NCBI RefSeq assembly: GCF_009910365.1
Contig: NZ_CP036423.1
Span: 2,232,001-2,296,000 of the forward strand
DNA from: Aequoribacter fuscus
GTDB lineage: Bacteria; Pseudomonadota; Gammaproteobacteria; Pseudomonadales; Halieaceae
Length of the DNA: 64,000 nucleotides
Direction of reading: 5' to 3'
Shown: in pieces, positions 1 through 9,208 of the stretch
Layout: every line of letters starts with the position of its first letter
Numbering within the stretch: the stretch's first letter is position 1
Program-made: the position numbers and the translations under genes
Notes under the pieces: model-generated
Seen by the model: the letters and a program-made list of their open reading frames with translations, nothing else
Database searches by the model: none
Told to the model about the DNA's origin: nothing

Positions 1-77
1 AAGCCAATCAGCCCTAAGGCCAGAATAAATAAAGTCACCAAGACTTCAATTAAGGTAAATCCCCGCCGATTCGTCAT
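1..77 (-). CDS. pilV: Type IV pilus minor pilin PilV-like protein, N-terminal fragment
   Basis: Only the first 25 codons lie in the window; the gene runs off the left edge. They read as a class III prepilin start: a short basic leader ending in Gly, then Phe-Thr-Leu-Ile-Glu and a hydrophobic helix. Glu at mature position 5 is the hallmark, and the FTLIEVLV...ALGLIG pattern is that of PilV-type minor pilins, which help prime pilus assembly in the inner membrane. The ATG overlaps the stop of the upstream pilin gene as ATGA, so the two are translationally coupled. PilV rather than another minor pilin is inferred from the helix only. Confidence 0.75.
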   Translation of the reverse strand, partial: MTNRRGFTLIEVLVTLFILALGLIG

Positions 78-523
78 TTCCAGCACCCCGCAGGCGTCAC
101 CACACCAAGATGGTTCAGCGTCATAGTTGCACAACCCGAATCCGCAGACGCTTGAGAACCTTGGGCTGTCGCCACGATCGTGTAAGTATTCGCGGTTTGC
201 GTAGAAAAACTCAGGCGATATGTCGCTTTAGTCGCATAATCCGCAGCCGAGTAATCTTTGGGTAGGTATTCGGGATACAGTTCTGTCGGAGCCAAACCAG
301 AACGCTTGGTGTTTTCGTAAAAAACTGGACCCACATAAGTCAGGTTTTTCCGATAATAAGTTTCTAGTGCGATGGCAAGACTTTGCAAGGCCACTTGTGC
401 TTCCGAACGTTTAGTCTCTGCCACTTGTGATTGATAGCTCGGCAAAGCAACAGCAGCCAAAATAGCCACAATCGCGACCACGATGATGAGCTCTACCAAT
501 GTGAATCCACGCCGAATTAGCAC
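74..523 (-). CDS. pilE: Type IV pilin, PilE-like (149 aa)
   Basis: This is a prepilin that PilD would cleave and methylate before assembly into a type IV pilus. The leader is six residues ending in Gly6. Mature Phe+1 and Glu+5 follow, then a hydrophobic N-terminal helix (about residues 7-32) ending in ALPSYQ, typical of PilE. Two cysteines near the C-terminus (131 and 147) can form the D-region disulfide. Length is normal for a PilE-type pilin. The stop overlaps the start of the next pilin gene by four bases, so this is the first visible gene of a minor-pilin operon continuing off the window. Whether it is a major or minor subunit cannot be told from sequence. Confidence 0.88.
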   Translation of the reverse strand: MLIRRGFTLVELIIVVAIVAILAAVALPSYQSQVAETKRSEAQVALQSLAIALETYYRKNLTYVGPVFYENTKRSGLAPTELYPEYLPKDYSAADYATKATYRLSFSTQTANTYTIVATAQGSQASADSGCATMTLNHLGVVTPAGCWK

Positions 524-669
524 TTACATCCTCTAAATATAAAAATTGCCTAAACTAGGGCAAGCGTGACACTCGCCAACCTATAAATCAAGTCAAAGTG
601 AGACCACGTTCACAAAAAAACTATTGGCAAACAGTAAGTTAGCGAAAGAATTCTTAAGGATGCTTAAGA

Positions 670-1347
670 TTAGTCAAGTTCAATAGCCTGATTCAGCACA
701 TAACCCTGGCGGGTCTTGTTCAAAACCTTGAGCGGCGGCTCGTGTAAACGCAGCAATTTGCTGCGCAACCGACTCACAATCACCTCTAAATACGAACGAC
801 TGTCTTTGCTAGGATCAATAGACAGCGCGTCTATCAGGTCGTCATAGGGCGTAAGCTCGGGATAGTTCAGGGCCAAATTGCACAGCAAGGTGTATTCTTT
901 CTCTGACAAATGCCTTGTTCGATAGCAGCCAATTAAGCGTTTAGCCACTTGATCGAGTTTGATCTTCACGGCCAAATCCATACGCGAGGTAATCGATCGC
1001 AGTACCGCAATGAGCTCCGCAGGCGCGAAAGGTTTAGCCAAGAACAGCACCGCCCCAGCCTCGTAGGTGGCAATGCGATTTTGCTCGGAGCCGTGGGCGC
1101 TTAAAAATACAATCGGCACTGAGGGCATGCTCTGGCGATAACGATTGGCCAAATCGAGGCCGGTTTCGGCGCCCAACTGCAGGTCTAGCAGCAATATATC
1201 GGGCTTTTTCATCGCTAACAGACCATCGAGCTCGCTACCAGAGTGCGCCACCTCGCATAAAAAACCTTCGTCGATGAGCAGTTGTTTTAGCTCACCAGCC
1301 AGCGCAGTATCGTCCTCACACAAGTAAACGGAAATCCTCATGCTCAT
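670..1347 (-). CDS. OmpR-type two-component response regulator (225 aa)
   Basis: A receiver domain (about residues 4-120) carries the acidic pair D12/D13, phospho-acceptor D55 in LLLDLQLG, a Ser/Thr switch at S83 and Lys105 in LAKPF. A C-terminal winged-helix DNA-binding domain (about 135-220) ends in the usual RLRSKL...TRQGYVL pattern. It would be phosphorylated by the kinase encoded just upstream, whose stop overlaps this start as ATGA. Target genes are unknown; a pilin operon lies immediately downstream on the same strand. Confidence 0.92.
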   Translation of the reverse strand: MSMRISVYLCEDDTALAGELKQLLIDEGFLCEVAHSGSELDGLLAMKKPDILLLDLQLGAETGLDLANRYRQSMPSVPIVFLSAHGSEQNRIATYEAGAVLFLAKPFAPAELIAVLRSITSRMDLAVKIKLDQVAKRLIGCYRTRHLSEKEYTLLCNLALNYPELTPYDDLIDALSIDPSKDSRSYLEVIVSRLRSKLLRLHEPPLKVLNKTRQGYVLNQAIELD

Positions 1348-3188
1348 ACCAATTCAACCGTCATTACCACTTGCTGACCCACCCGTTTCGCCATAACTCG
1401 ATATCCCTGCTGTCTCGCTATGTTTTTCACCAACCAAAGGCCCAACCCCATGCCGTGACGATCACTGCTGTGGGTATCTCGCCAATACTTGTTAAACCAA
1501 TCCGTCGGATCTGAAAACTTCACACTCGACGGCACAGTGTTTCGTACGCGAATAAACACTCTTCCATCACGCCGCCAACACCTTAAGCAAACCTTGCTGT
1601 CATCTGTACCGTATTTAAAGGCATTGTCCAGCAAGTTACTCAAAACAGTCGACAAACCAAATCGATGCGTCGTTACCACTGTTCTACCACGCAGAGAATA
1701 GTACAAACGCGTAATTTGCTCATCAGTAAGTTCCAGCTGGCCAACCACGGTCTCGACGAGATCACTCAGCGCCACACGTTCGACGTTCCGTAAATGAGCC
1801 TCTTCCGATTCGCCCGAGGCAGCCACTTGGTCAACCACACGCTGAATACGCTTGAGCTGTGATCGATACTTTGCAGCATCAGGCTGATTACGAGTCATCA
1901 GCAAGAGCGTTGCTAAGGGCGTTTTTATTTCATGTGTCAGTAGCGCAGTAAGTGTATTTTGATCCGCTAGCCTTTGCTCTAGCAAGGTCTTGCGCTGCTT
2001 GATCACATCGGAACGTCGTGCCGCGCGCTCTGCGGCTGTTTGCTCAAGCGCGGACCGGTATAACAAGATGACCCCAAAGACCACGGCCACCAGCACGGAA
2101 TGCAAATACGTCAACGAGAACTGCTTGCCAATACCAACACCGGATATTGTGGTTATGACGACAATCGCCAGCAGCAAGACGTAAAAGAAGCGCGTGCGCT
2201 CTAAAAATAGGCCCGCCAACCCTTTGCTTGCGCGAGCACGTCCTATTGCCACGGCAACGGTGAGTGCTGTTACCGTAACCAACACAACGTTCATGGTCAG
2301 CGCAGGACGGTGCCACCCCAGAATATACAAAACGGCCGCTCCCAGCAGAAGCCAAGGCATGACCGCAACAAATTTTAAGATGGCATGACCCGGTGCAACG
2401 TAACGCAGCATCGCTAAATGCAGCCAGCCACCTACAACCGAGCAAAATATGGCGCCAAAGCCAACCAAATGATGATTCAAGGCTGGACTAATGAGTCCAG
2501 AAACGGGCAGTAAATTGGACAAAGACAGCAAAAATAGTGTCCAACTTATTTGATAGGCGCCAAATAACAAAAGCATTTTGTCCCGACGCACGACACCATA
2601 GGCCAGCCCTAAAACGCCGCTTAACACGATGAATACGATAATCGAAACGCGAATTGCAATATTGCGAACCAAAGAGGACTGCAATTCGTCGACTGAGCTC
2701 AACGATATCGATCCGCGCAGACCGCCCACGGAGCGAATACTCAGTAAAACACGAGTTGCCGTATCGGGAACTTGTAACGTCGTTTGTTCAATGTCATAGG
2801 CCGATACAACCTCACCTATTTGCGTGTCGCCACGCACAGTAACGCCAATGAGCTCATCGGCGGCGGAGTAAAACTCCGCTTTTATGTAATCATGATACGA
2901 GGGAGACACACTTAAAAAGGTTGATGGATGGTCAATATCGGACATACGCACATCAAACTGCAAGGTGCCACTGTTGTAGCCCGCGTTGGCATCTCCTCCG
3001 GCCAACCACGGGGCATCACAGAGTGCTGTATCAGCAGGACACAGCCGCCATCGCACCTCATCGACACGGTGACCGGGATCCGAGAACGGTATCGACACCG
3101 CAAAGGCAGCCGCAAAAATTAAGACCCACTGCGCAACGGATAAGCCCTGTTTAGATCTGAGCGAATCGAACAACCTCGCAAGCCTCAT
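1344..3188 (-). CDS. Membrane sensor histidine kinase with 7TM (7TMR-DISM-like) module (614 aa)
   Basis: An N-terminal membrane anchor (about 17-35) is followed by an extracytoplasmic beta-rich region (about 40-165), a block of about seven membrane helices (about 175-378), a short linker, a HisKA domain with H419 in LLTHEIKTPL, and an HATPase domain with N522 in DNAFKYG and the glycine-rich loop near residues 579-583. The layout resembles 7TMR-DISM receptors, which sense extracytoplasmic ligands. It is translationally coupled on both sides: its start overlaps the stop of the glycosyltransferase-like gene (ATGA) and its stop overlaps the response regulator start (ATGA). The ligand is unknown. 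Confidence 0.9.
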   Translation of the reverse strand: MRLARLFDSLRSKQGLSVAQWVLIFAAAFAVSIPFSDPGHRVDEVRWRLCPADTALCDAPWLAGGDANAGYNSGTLQFDVRMSDIDHPSTFLSVSPSYHDYIKAEFYSAADELIGVTVRGDTQIGEVVSAYDIEQTTLQVPDTATRVLLSIRSVGGLRGSISLSSVDELQSSLVRNIAIRVSIIVFIVLSGVLGLAYGVVRRDKMLLLFGAYQISWTLFLLSLSNLLPVSGLISPALNHHLVGFGAIFCSVVGGWLHLAMLRYVAPGHAILKFVAVMPWLLLGAAVLYILGWHRPALTMNVVLVTVTALTVAVAIGRARASKGLAGLFLERTRFFYVLLLAIVVITTISGVGIGKQFSLTYLHSVLVAVVFGVILLYRSALEQTAAERAARRSDVIKQRKTLLEQRLADQNTLTALLTHEIKTPLATLLLMTRNQPDAAKYRSQLKRIQRVVDQVAASGESEEAHLRNVERVALSDLVETVVGQLELTDEQITRLYYSLRGRTVVTTHRFGLSTVLSNLLDNAFKYGTDDSKVCLRCWRRDGRVFIRVRNTVPSSVKFSDPTDWFNKYWRDTHSSDRHGMGLGLWLVKNIARQQGYRVMAKRVGQQVVMTVELV

Positions 3189-4003
3189 TTAAACAACACT
3201 CCCTCACCTAAAACATCGCACAGAATCACGATCTTGCGAGCATCAAGCCCCGCAGCTTCGATGCATGACGCACTGAGATTCAGAGCCAGTGGCATTTGCA
3301 CCGATCGTCGCTGAAACAAAGCGATTACCCGCTCAAAAGCATGCTTCGTCAAGTGTTCATACTCGACAGGCTCTAACACGCCTTCACGCCGCAGGAGAGC
3401 TGCCGCCAACAAGGGGCTCAACATTCCGGCGTTTTCGTTAACGGGCAAACCAACCACGTTATGTATCGCGGTTAACAACTTAGGGCCAATAAACTGATTC
3501 GGGACGCCGCCCGTGTTCTTATTCAGAAACTGCTCTGCAGTCTCTATGTAAAAGTCTAAAAATGTATTGCCGCGGTCGAATTGCAGGTAGGCGTTATGAA
3601 CTTTCTTAAACGCTTTCAGCTCGCCCGTGCCTCTCTGATCAATCCAGACTTCCCGACCTAAAGCATAAGTCGATCGCAGGGGCTGAAAACGCTCAACATC
3701 CATAACAAGCCAGTCGGCATCGCACCAAATCACCCGCTCATACTCAACAAGCAGTGCCCGCAACCAGCGCAAGCGCGCTAGATCAGACGCTACTACTGCG
3801 TTGTATTGTTGCAACAGGTAGCGCGTGGGCAGGTAGTCAAAGAGACCATCATCTAAAAACTGATAGTCAAAACGATGAATGTCAGCCCAAAGGCGAACCG
3901 AGTTTTGGCAGAGCTCGATCCATTCATTCAACGAACGACTGCGGTGAGATTGCACAACGATGGTTTTCAAAACAGCTCTTATGCTTTTTCGGAGTTCGAC
4001 CAC
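3185..4003 (-). CDS. Putative glycosyltransferase-like protein with DxD motif (272 aa)
   Basis: The N-terminal region has the feel of a nucleotide-sugar glycosyltransferase: a short beta strand TIVVQSHR, then a helix, then an arginine-rich helix leading to VIWCDADWLVMD near residues 94-105. Its DAD triad looks like the DxD metal/nucleotide-sugar motif of GT-A folds (GT8/GT32-like). No signal peptide or membrane helix is seen. The given start is GTG; a TTG 12 codons in, read as MKTIVVQSHR, is an attractive alternative. It is the first gene of a three-gene operon with the kinase and regulator (ATGA overlap at 3185-3188). Family assignment is inference; it could be an uncharacterised protein. 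Confidence 0.5.
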   Translation of the reverse strand: MVELRKSIRAVLKTIVVQSHRSRSLNEWIELCQNSVRLWADIHRFDYQFLDDGLFDYLPTRYLLQQYNAVVASDLARLRWLRALLVEYERVIWCDADWLVMDVERFQPLRSTYALGREVWIDQRGTGELKAFKKVHNAYLQFDRGNTFLDFYIETAEQFLNKNTGGVPNQFIGPKLLTAIHNVVGLPVNENAGMLSPLLAAALLRREGVLEPVEYEHLTKHAFERVIALFQRRSVQMPLALNLSASCIEAAGLDARKIVILCDVLGEGVLFK

Positions 4004-4112
4004 ACCTATAGTCGCACAAATACCGAAATTAGAGCCAGAAACTGTATTTCACAGAGCAGAAAAAAAATTGCGGGATTGGTATCATCCAGCCTTTTGATCC
4101 GAGGCCTACTCA

Positions 4113-6566
4113 ATGCGCACCTTCTTCATGAGTTTCATTTTGAGCTTTGTCGCAATCCCAACCGCTTGGGCAAACGATCCAAGCGGCGCCGCGGCATTTA
4201 ACCAGCTCGGACAAACACTACCGACGCCCAACGTCTATCGCACGGCTTCGGGCGCCCCGGGCGAGCGCTACTGGCAACAAGAGGCTGACTATGTCATTAA
4301 CGCGACTTTGGACGAGACTCAACGCCGAATCACTGCAAATTCTAAAATTCACTACACCAACCACTCGCCCGACACATTGCGCTACTTATGGCTGCAAATG
4401 GATCAGAACCGTTTCAAGAATGACTCACTGGACCGCCGGTCGCGCACCGTAACAGGCGAGGATCGCGTGAGCTACTCGGATTTGCGCCTGCAGCAAAGCT
4501 CAGCTGATACCGAACACGGCTATCAGGATGTCGCCGTTCTGAACGCCAAAGGCCAAGCTCTGCCATTCACCATCGTTGACACCATGATGCGCATCGACCT
4601 CCCGCAGCCTCTCAACTCGGGAGAATCCATTGACTTTGAGATTCAGTGGGCCTTTAACATCATCAATGAAGAGGCCCTAGGCGGTCGCGGCGGCTACGAA
4701 TATTTCGAGAAAAACGATACCGAGCTCTTCTTTTTAGCGCAGTGGTTTCCGCGCATGGCCGCATACAGTGACTATGATGGCTGGCACAATAAAGCATTTT
4801 TGGGTCGCGGTGAATTCACGCTCGAATTCGGCGACTACGAGGTCTACCTGACCGTACCCAACAACCATATCGTATCGGCGACCGGCGAGCTGCAAAACCC
4901 CAAACAAGTATTGACCAAAACTCAACAGCAGCGCCTAGCACAGGCGTCTAGCGACAAACCGCGATTCATTGTGACGCCCGAAGAAGCCAAAACCAACGAG
5001 CAAACTGCGGCAACCGGCACCAAGACTTGGCATTTTAAAGCCGACAGGGTGCGCGATTTTGCCTGGGCCAGTTCCAGCAAATTCATTTGGGATGCAATGA
5101 TCCACGAGCAACCCGAGGCAGAGCAAAAGCAAGTGCTCGCAATGTCGTTCTACCCGAACGAAGCAGAGCCCATTTGGTCACACTATTCGACTCACGCGGT
5201 CGTCCACACGATGGAAGTGTACAACCGCTTTTCGTTTGCGTATCCCTACCCCACTGCTCAATCAGTCAACACGTGGGAACGTGGCGGGATGGAATATCCC
5301 ATGATCACCTTCAATGGTTATCGACCTGAGCCCTGGGAAAAAGCAAAAAGCGCAACCACAAAGTGGGATGATGACAGCATCACAGAACCACCTATTACCT
5401 ACTCGCGCCGCGTCAAATACGGTTTGATTGGTGTCATCATCCACGAAATTGGGCACATTTACTTCCCGATGATCGTGAACTCCGACGAACGCCAATGGAC
5501 CTGGATGGACGAAGGATTGAATAGCTTTTTAGAATATGTTGCTGAACTTGAATGGGAAGAAAACTACCCAGCCTACCGTGACGACGCCAACATTCTGGAT
5601 TACATCCCAGCTTACATGACGTCGGCGAATCAGGTTCCAATCATGACTCAGTCTGACTCGATTTTACAGTTTGGACCAAATGCTTACAGCAAGCCCGCTG
5701 CAGCCTTAACCGTGTTGCGCGAGACAGTCATGGGCAGAGAACTGTTCGATTTCGCATTTAAGGAATACGCGCAGCGCTGGAAGTTCAAGCGCCCCACGCC
5801 GGCCGACTTTTTCCGAACCATGGAAGACGCTTCCGGTATTGATTTAGATTGGTTCTGGCGCGCGTGGTTCTACACCACGGATCATGTCGATATCGCGATC
5901 AGTGACATCCGCTCTTATCAACTCAAAACCGGCAACCCTGAGATTGATTTCCCCTTAGATCGTGCCGAGACTCAGCGCGACAAACCCGCACCCATTAGCG
6001 AACAATTTAATCGTGAGCAAGGTATTACTTTGCGCATAGATCGCTACCCAGAGCTCAACGACTTCTATAACGAGAACGATCGATTCACAGTGTCCAATAA
6101 AGATCGTAACGATTATAAAAAAGATCGCGACAAGCTAGAACCTTGGCAGCAGCGCGCCCTCGATCGCGCAATTTCAGAAAACAAACACTATTACTTTGTC
6201 GATTTCGAGAACATCGGCGGCATTCCCTCGCCCTTGCTATTAGATTTTCACTACGCCGACGGCGACAGCAAACGCGTGGTGCTCCCCCCAGAGATCTGGC
6301 GCCGCAACAACCATAAAGTGACCCACGTATTCGTAGAGGACAAACCGCTGGAATATATCGAGCACGATCGCGAGCACCGTACCGCCGACGCAGATTATCG
6401 CAACAATCGCTTTCCGCCCATCGTGCACCAATCGCGCCTTGAAGCCTACAAATCTAAATCGACAACACGTAACTTAATGGCGGATATGCTCGAAAAGCTC
6501 AAAAAAGAAGATAAAGACCAGCCCGAAGAATCGGCGGCGGTTGAACTGAGCGACGAAGGCAACTAA
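4113..6566 (+). CDS. Exported M1-family zinc metallopeptidase (817 aa)
   Basis: The protein starts with a signal peptide (about residues 1-20). It has an N-terminal beta domain, a GGMEY motif near 391-395 standing in for the GxMEN exopeptidase motif, and the zinc site HEIGH at 444-448 followed by E467 (HExxH-x18-E), diagnostic of gluzincin M1 peptidases. The C-terminal 200 residues are charged and rich in Asp, Lys and Glu. It probably trims peptides in the periplasm or at the cell surface. The small DUF6702-like gene starts three bases after its stop, suggesting an operon. The altered GxMEN motif leaves aminopeptidase specificity uncertain. Confidence 0.9.
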   Translation: MRTFFMSFILSFVAIPTAWANDPSGAAAFNQLGQTLPTPNVYRTASGAPGERYWQQEADYVINATLDETQRRITANSKIHYTNHSPDTLRYLWLQMDQNRFKNDSLDRRSRTVTGEDRVSYSDLRLQQSSADTEHGYQDVAVLNAKGQALPFTIVDTMMRIDLPQPLNSGESIDFEIQWAFNIINEEALGGRGGYEYFEKNDTELFFLAQWFPRMAAYSDYDGWHNKAFLGRGEFTLEFGDYEVYLTVPNNHIVSATGELQNPKQVLTKTQQQRLAQASSDKPRFIVTPEEAKTNEQTAATGTKTWHFKADRVRDFAWASSSKFIWDAMIHEQPEAEQKQVLAMSFYPNEAEPIWSHYSTHAVVHTMEVYNRFSFAYPYPTAQSVNTWERGGMEYPMITFNGYRPEPWEKAKSATTKWDDDSITEPPITYSRRVKYGLIGVIIHEIGHIYFPMIVNSDERQWTWMDEGLNSFLEYVAELEWEENYPAYRDDANILDYIPAYMTSANQVPIMTQSDSILQFGPNAYSKPAAALTVLRETVMGRELFDFAFKEYAQRWKFKRPTPADFFRTMEDASGIDLDWFWRAWFYTTDHVDIAISDIRSYQLKTGNPEIDFPLDRAETQRDKPAPISEQFNREQGITLRIDRYPELNDFYNENDRFTVSNKDRNDYKKDRDKLEPWQQRALDRAISENKHYYFVDFENIGGIPSPLLLDFHYADGDSKRVVLPPEIWRRNNHKVTHVFVEDKPLEYIEHDREHRTADADYRNNRFPPIVHQSRLEAYKSKSTTRNLMADMLEKLKKEDKDQPEESAAVELSDEGN

Positions 6567-6569
6567 CAC

Positions 6570-7094
6570 GTGAGAATACTATTGAGTATCCTGCTTTGCG
6601 CCACAACACTCGTGGCGCACGCTCACCGGCAACATCATGTCTGGACCGAGGTCGAACGCAACCCGAATACGGGACTTGTTGAGATTTCGCACCGTATGCA
6701 CATGCAAGACGCACTATCGGTGCTGCAACTCGCAGGAGAGGATAAAACCTCTTTACCGGTTGAGTCGGTCGAGGCTTTGGCCGAGATTGCTTTATACGTA
6801 GACCGACGGTTTGCCGTGTGGCCGCGCTGTCAAGACACGAAAGTTCAGAGCCTAGAGCTGGTAGGCGCGGGCATCGATGATGATTTTATCTACGTGTTCC
6901 AAGAAATGCAGTTAACCGGGCAGTTACACGAACTGGTTTTCACCAGCACCTTACTTCAAGACATAGAGCCCTATGCCGCATCTTTTGTGAATTTGCTAAC
7001 GCCTGCCGGTCAATTCACCTATCAGTTTGCGCAAGAATCACCGAACCAACAGCCCGAAGTTGTTCATTGCGTCAACACACAGTTGACGCATTGA
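6570..7094 (+). CDS. Exported DUF6702-like protein (174 aa)
   Basis: A GTG start three bases after the metallopeptidase stop gives a protein with a clear signal peptide ending near AHAH. The mature start (His-rich, then WTEVERNP..GLVEISHRMHMQDA) matches the pattern of the DUF6702 family, small exported proteins of unknown role frequently encoded directly after an M1-type peptidase in marine gammaproteobacteria and bacteroidetes. Two cysteines (in RCQD and HCVN) could form a disulfide. The immediate spacing to the peptidase suggests a joint role, perhaps as a chaperone or cofactor, but this is not shown. Confidence 0.72.
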   Translation: MRILLSILLCATTLVAHAHRQHHVWTEVERNPNTGLVEISHRMHMQDALSVLQLAGEDKTSLPVESVEALAEIALYVDRRFAVWPRCQDTKVQSLELVGAGIDDDFIYVFQEMQLTGQLHELVFTSTLLQDIEPYAASFVNLLTPAGQFTYQFAQESPNQQPEVVHCVNTQLTH

Positions 7095-7111
7095 CTCACG
7101 CTATCGCCTTC

Positions 7112-8923
7112 TTAGTTCACCCAAATTGGTGAACTGTAGGCGCGTTCTTGAATCGTTTTGGCAAAGCGCTCAGGCAGTTCTTCTTGCAGGGCAACAGCAT
7201 CGAGCAAAGAATGTCGCGGGGTTGCCGCTTCCAGAACCCGCACGTAGTAGACCGCCGACTGCCCGGGGATGTAATCAGGGTCTTGCCACAAGACCCTGAG
7301 CTCAGAGGCACCCTGCGAGCGGTCGTACTCAGCTGTGTTTAAATTCACTGTGTTTGGTAGAGGCTCAAACCGTCCATCGTCGAGACGCGCACGATCCTCG
7401 CCCCCAGCCAAATCGTAGATACGGTCTTCAGCTTCGCCTTTGTCATTTACAAAACCCTTGATCATTTGGATTCGATCAAGTCCTGCGCTCATAACGTCAC
7501 GCGAGGCATGAATCATGAACCTAGGCGCCTCATCCGTTAATGTCAGCGCACCACCCATTGGTACGCCACGCGCATACCCTCTAGCCACCATATCGCTTGC
7601 CTCTAAGTCTGCACCTTCAAAGTCAGTGCCAGCAAATACGCGCAAGCCAATTCGAGTGCCCGTTGTCGCATAAACCTCTTTGCGCTTGAACGCAGCGACA
7701 ATGGCCTCGCGGGTGTTCTCTTCCGCCCAGACAGCGGCCACACCTGAAGCAGCCATGTCCCAACCAACCCGTCCGGCGCGCTCAAGCATTTTGCGCTCGG
7801 GCGTGGAATCGGTCACTTGCTTACCGTGGAAGTTGTTTTCTTCTGAACTTGAAAGTGCCGTATGCGAATCGGTCGAACCAATCATGCCAAATGCGAAGGG
7901 GTTGACCCCCAATTCTTGCTTTAATTTTAACCCGTTCAACAGAGCAGGACGTGCGTAATTGCCGCTCAAATCGGCCTGTTGTTCCGACTGAAGCCCACCA
8001 ATCAAAAATTCATACGTCTCAAAATTGGCAAATTCGTCGTTGGGAGAAATCATCGGGTGCGTTTCTGAGTCACCTTTAGTTTGTGTTACCTCAGCAACGG
8101 TCTCCCAGCGCGCACGCTGCATCGCGTACTCGGGTGTCATTGGCGAACCATCAAATTGGGTCAGCTCAAAGCTACGCCCCTTCGATAAATTCATGTTGTG
8201 GGGAATAGACACAAACTCCGCCCCTACCTTGGGTTGAGTCTCGTCTAGCCAAGCCCAGAGGTCTTCGGGGTTCATACTATCGGTCGAGCTGAAAGGTAAG
8301 AACTGCTCTGCTCGAGAAGCATCACCATCCATAAACACAATGCGATGCAAATTTGCCCCACCGGGTAGCGACGACCATTCCCAACCGATAATGGCGCTAA
8401 ATATACCCGGCTGATTATAGCGATCGGCAATTTCCGCTGTTTGACGCCAAGGTGTACGGCGAATGCTCTCGCTTTGCAGCTCATCGACCATAGCAGATTC
8501 CCCCGCTGCGGCCCCGTGAACGAGCATACTAAATACTTCAGCCCCTTTACCCTCTTTCATCTTGGCAAGCGCAAATTGGCCAAACTCGGTCGCACTAACC
8601 TCGGGATCTCCCTGCGACAAGCGCAAGGGGATCGAAGTAAGCTCTGCGTGGTCTGAGACCACCAAAAAATCGAGGGGGCGATGGCGCTGCACGCGTGCTT
8701 TGTAAAACGGATGAATAACAGGCAAGCCCATAGCATACCGATAGGCTGTCTCTGGATCGGTGCTACGGTTTTGAAACAGGAAGGCATCAAACGAATAGGC
8801 GGTATGAAGGTGAGTGTCGCCCCACAATAAGGTGCGTTGTTTCTCATCTTGGGCAAGAGCACCCAACGGAATATTGGAACAAAGAGCGGCCATCACGGCA
8901 GCATAGATAAAGGGGGTACGCAT
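7112..8923 (-). CDS. Exported DUF3604 family protein, PHP-like (603 aa)
   Basis: An N-terminal signal peptide (about 1-25) is followed by LLWGDTHLHTAYSFDAF, with H38 and H40 forming a PHP-like metal motif, and later VVSDHAEL, IPHNMNLS and GSTDSHT, all potential metal ligands. This is the characteristic arrangement of DUF3604 proteins, uncharacterised PHP-domain-related hydrolases abundant in marine heterotrophs. Length is typical. It faces the DUF6702 gene convergently and is divergent from avtA. A stem-loop of eight base pairs (7114-7135) sits over its last codons and stop. Substrate unknown; metal-dependent hydrolase activity is inferred. Confidence 0.85.
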   Translation of the reverse strand: MRTPFIYAAVMAALCSNIPLGALAQDEKQRTLLWGDTHLHTAYSFDAFLFQNRSTDPETAYRYAMGLPVIHPFYKARVQRHRPLDFLVVSDHAELTSIPLRLSQGDPEVSATEFGQFALAKMKEGKGAEVFSMLVHGAAAGESAMVDELQSESIRRTPWRQTAEIADRYNQPGIFSAIIGWEWSSLPGGANLHRIVFMDGDASRAEQFLPFSSTDSMNPEDLWAWLDETQPKVGAEFVSIPHNMNLSKGRSFELTQFDGSPMTPEYAMQRARWETVAEVTQTKGDSETHPMISPNDEFANFETYEFLIGGLQSEQQADLSGNYARPALLNGLKLKQELGVNPFAFGMIGSTDSHTALSSSEENNFHGKQVTDSTPERKMLERAGRVGWDMAASGVAAVWAEENTREAIVAAFKRKEVYATTGTRIGLRVFAGTDFEGADLEASDMVARGYARGVPMGGALTLTDEAPRFMIHASRDVMSAGLDRIQMIKGFVNDKGEAEDRIYDLAGGEDRARLDDGRFEPLPNTVNLNTAEYDRSQGASELRVLWQDPDYIPGQSAVYYVRVLEAATPRHSLLDAVALQEELPERFAKTIQERAYSSPIWVN

Positions 8924-9208
8924 CTAATTATCATCCTTCGTATTCTTATTAAAAGTATAGGTCAGCGAACAGGCCCTGCCTATGGTCTGAATAAGGTCTG
9001 ATGCGGACATTACAAGCAAATAGACTAATTCAAACACTTTCGCTCTACCGAACTCTCGGGCAATCTCATTTGATGCACTCAATAAGGTGGCGACCCCCAA
9101 CTCAGCGCAAGAGAATATGCAAGGTGCTCGCACCAAGAAAATAGAATCTGGCGTTTAAGCTCAGCAACAGCAAGCGTATAATCGCGTATTTGGACTTAGA
9201 GACGGTCT

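Noticed and set aside
7114-7135. 8-bp inverted repeat AGTTCACC/GGTGAACT as a terminator
   Set aside because: It overlaps the last DUF3604 codons and has no T tract on either side; mentioned only as a hairpin.
8924-9136. 70-codon minus-strand frame upstream of the DUF3604 gene
   Set aside because: It ends exactly where that gene begins, has no ribosome site or recognisable domain, and probably covers the promoter region.
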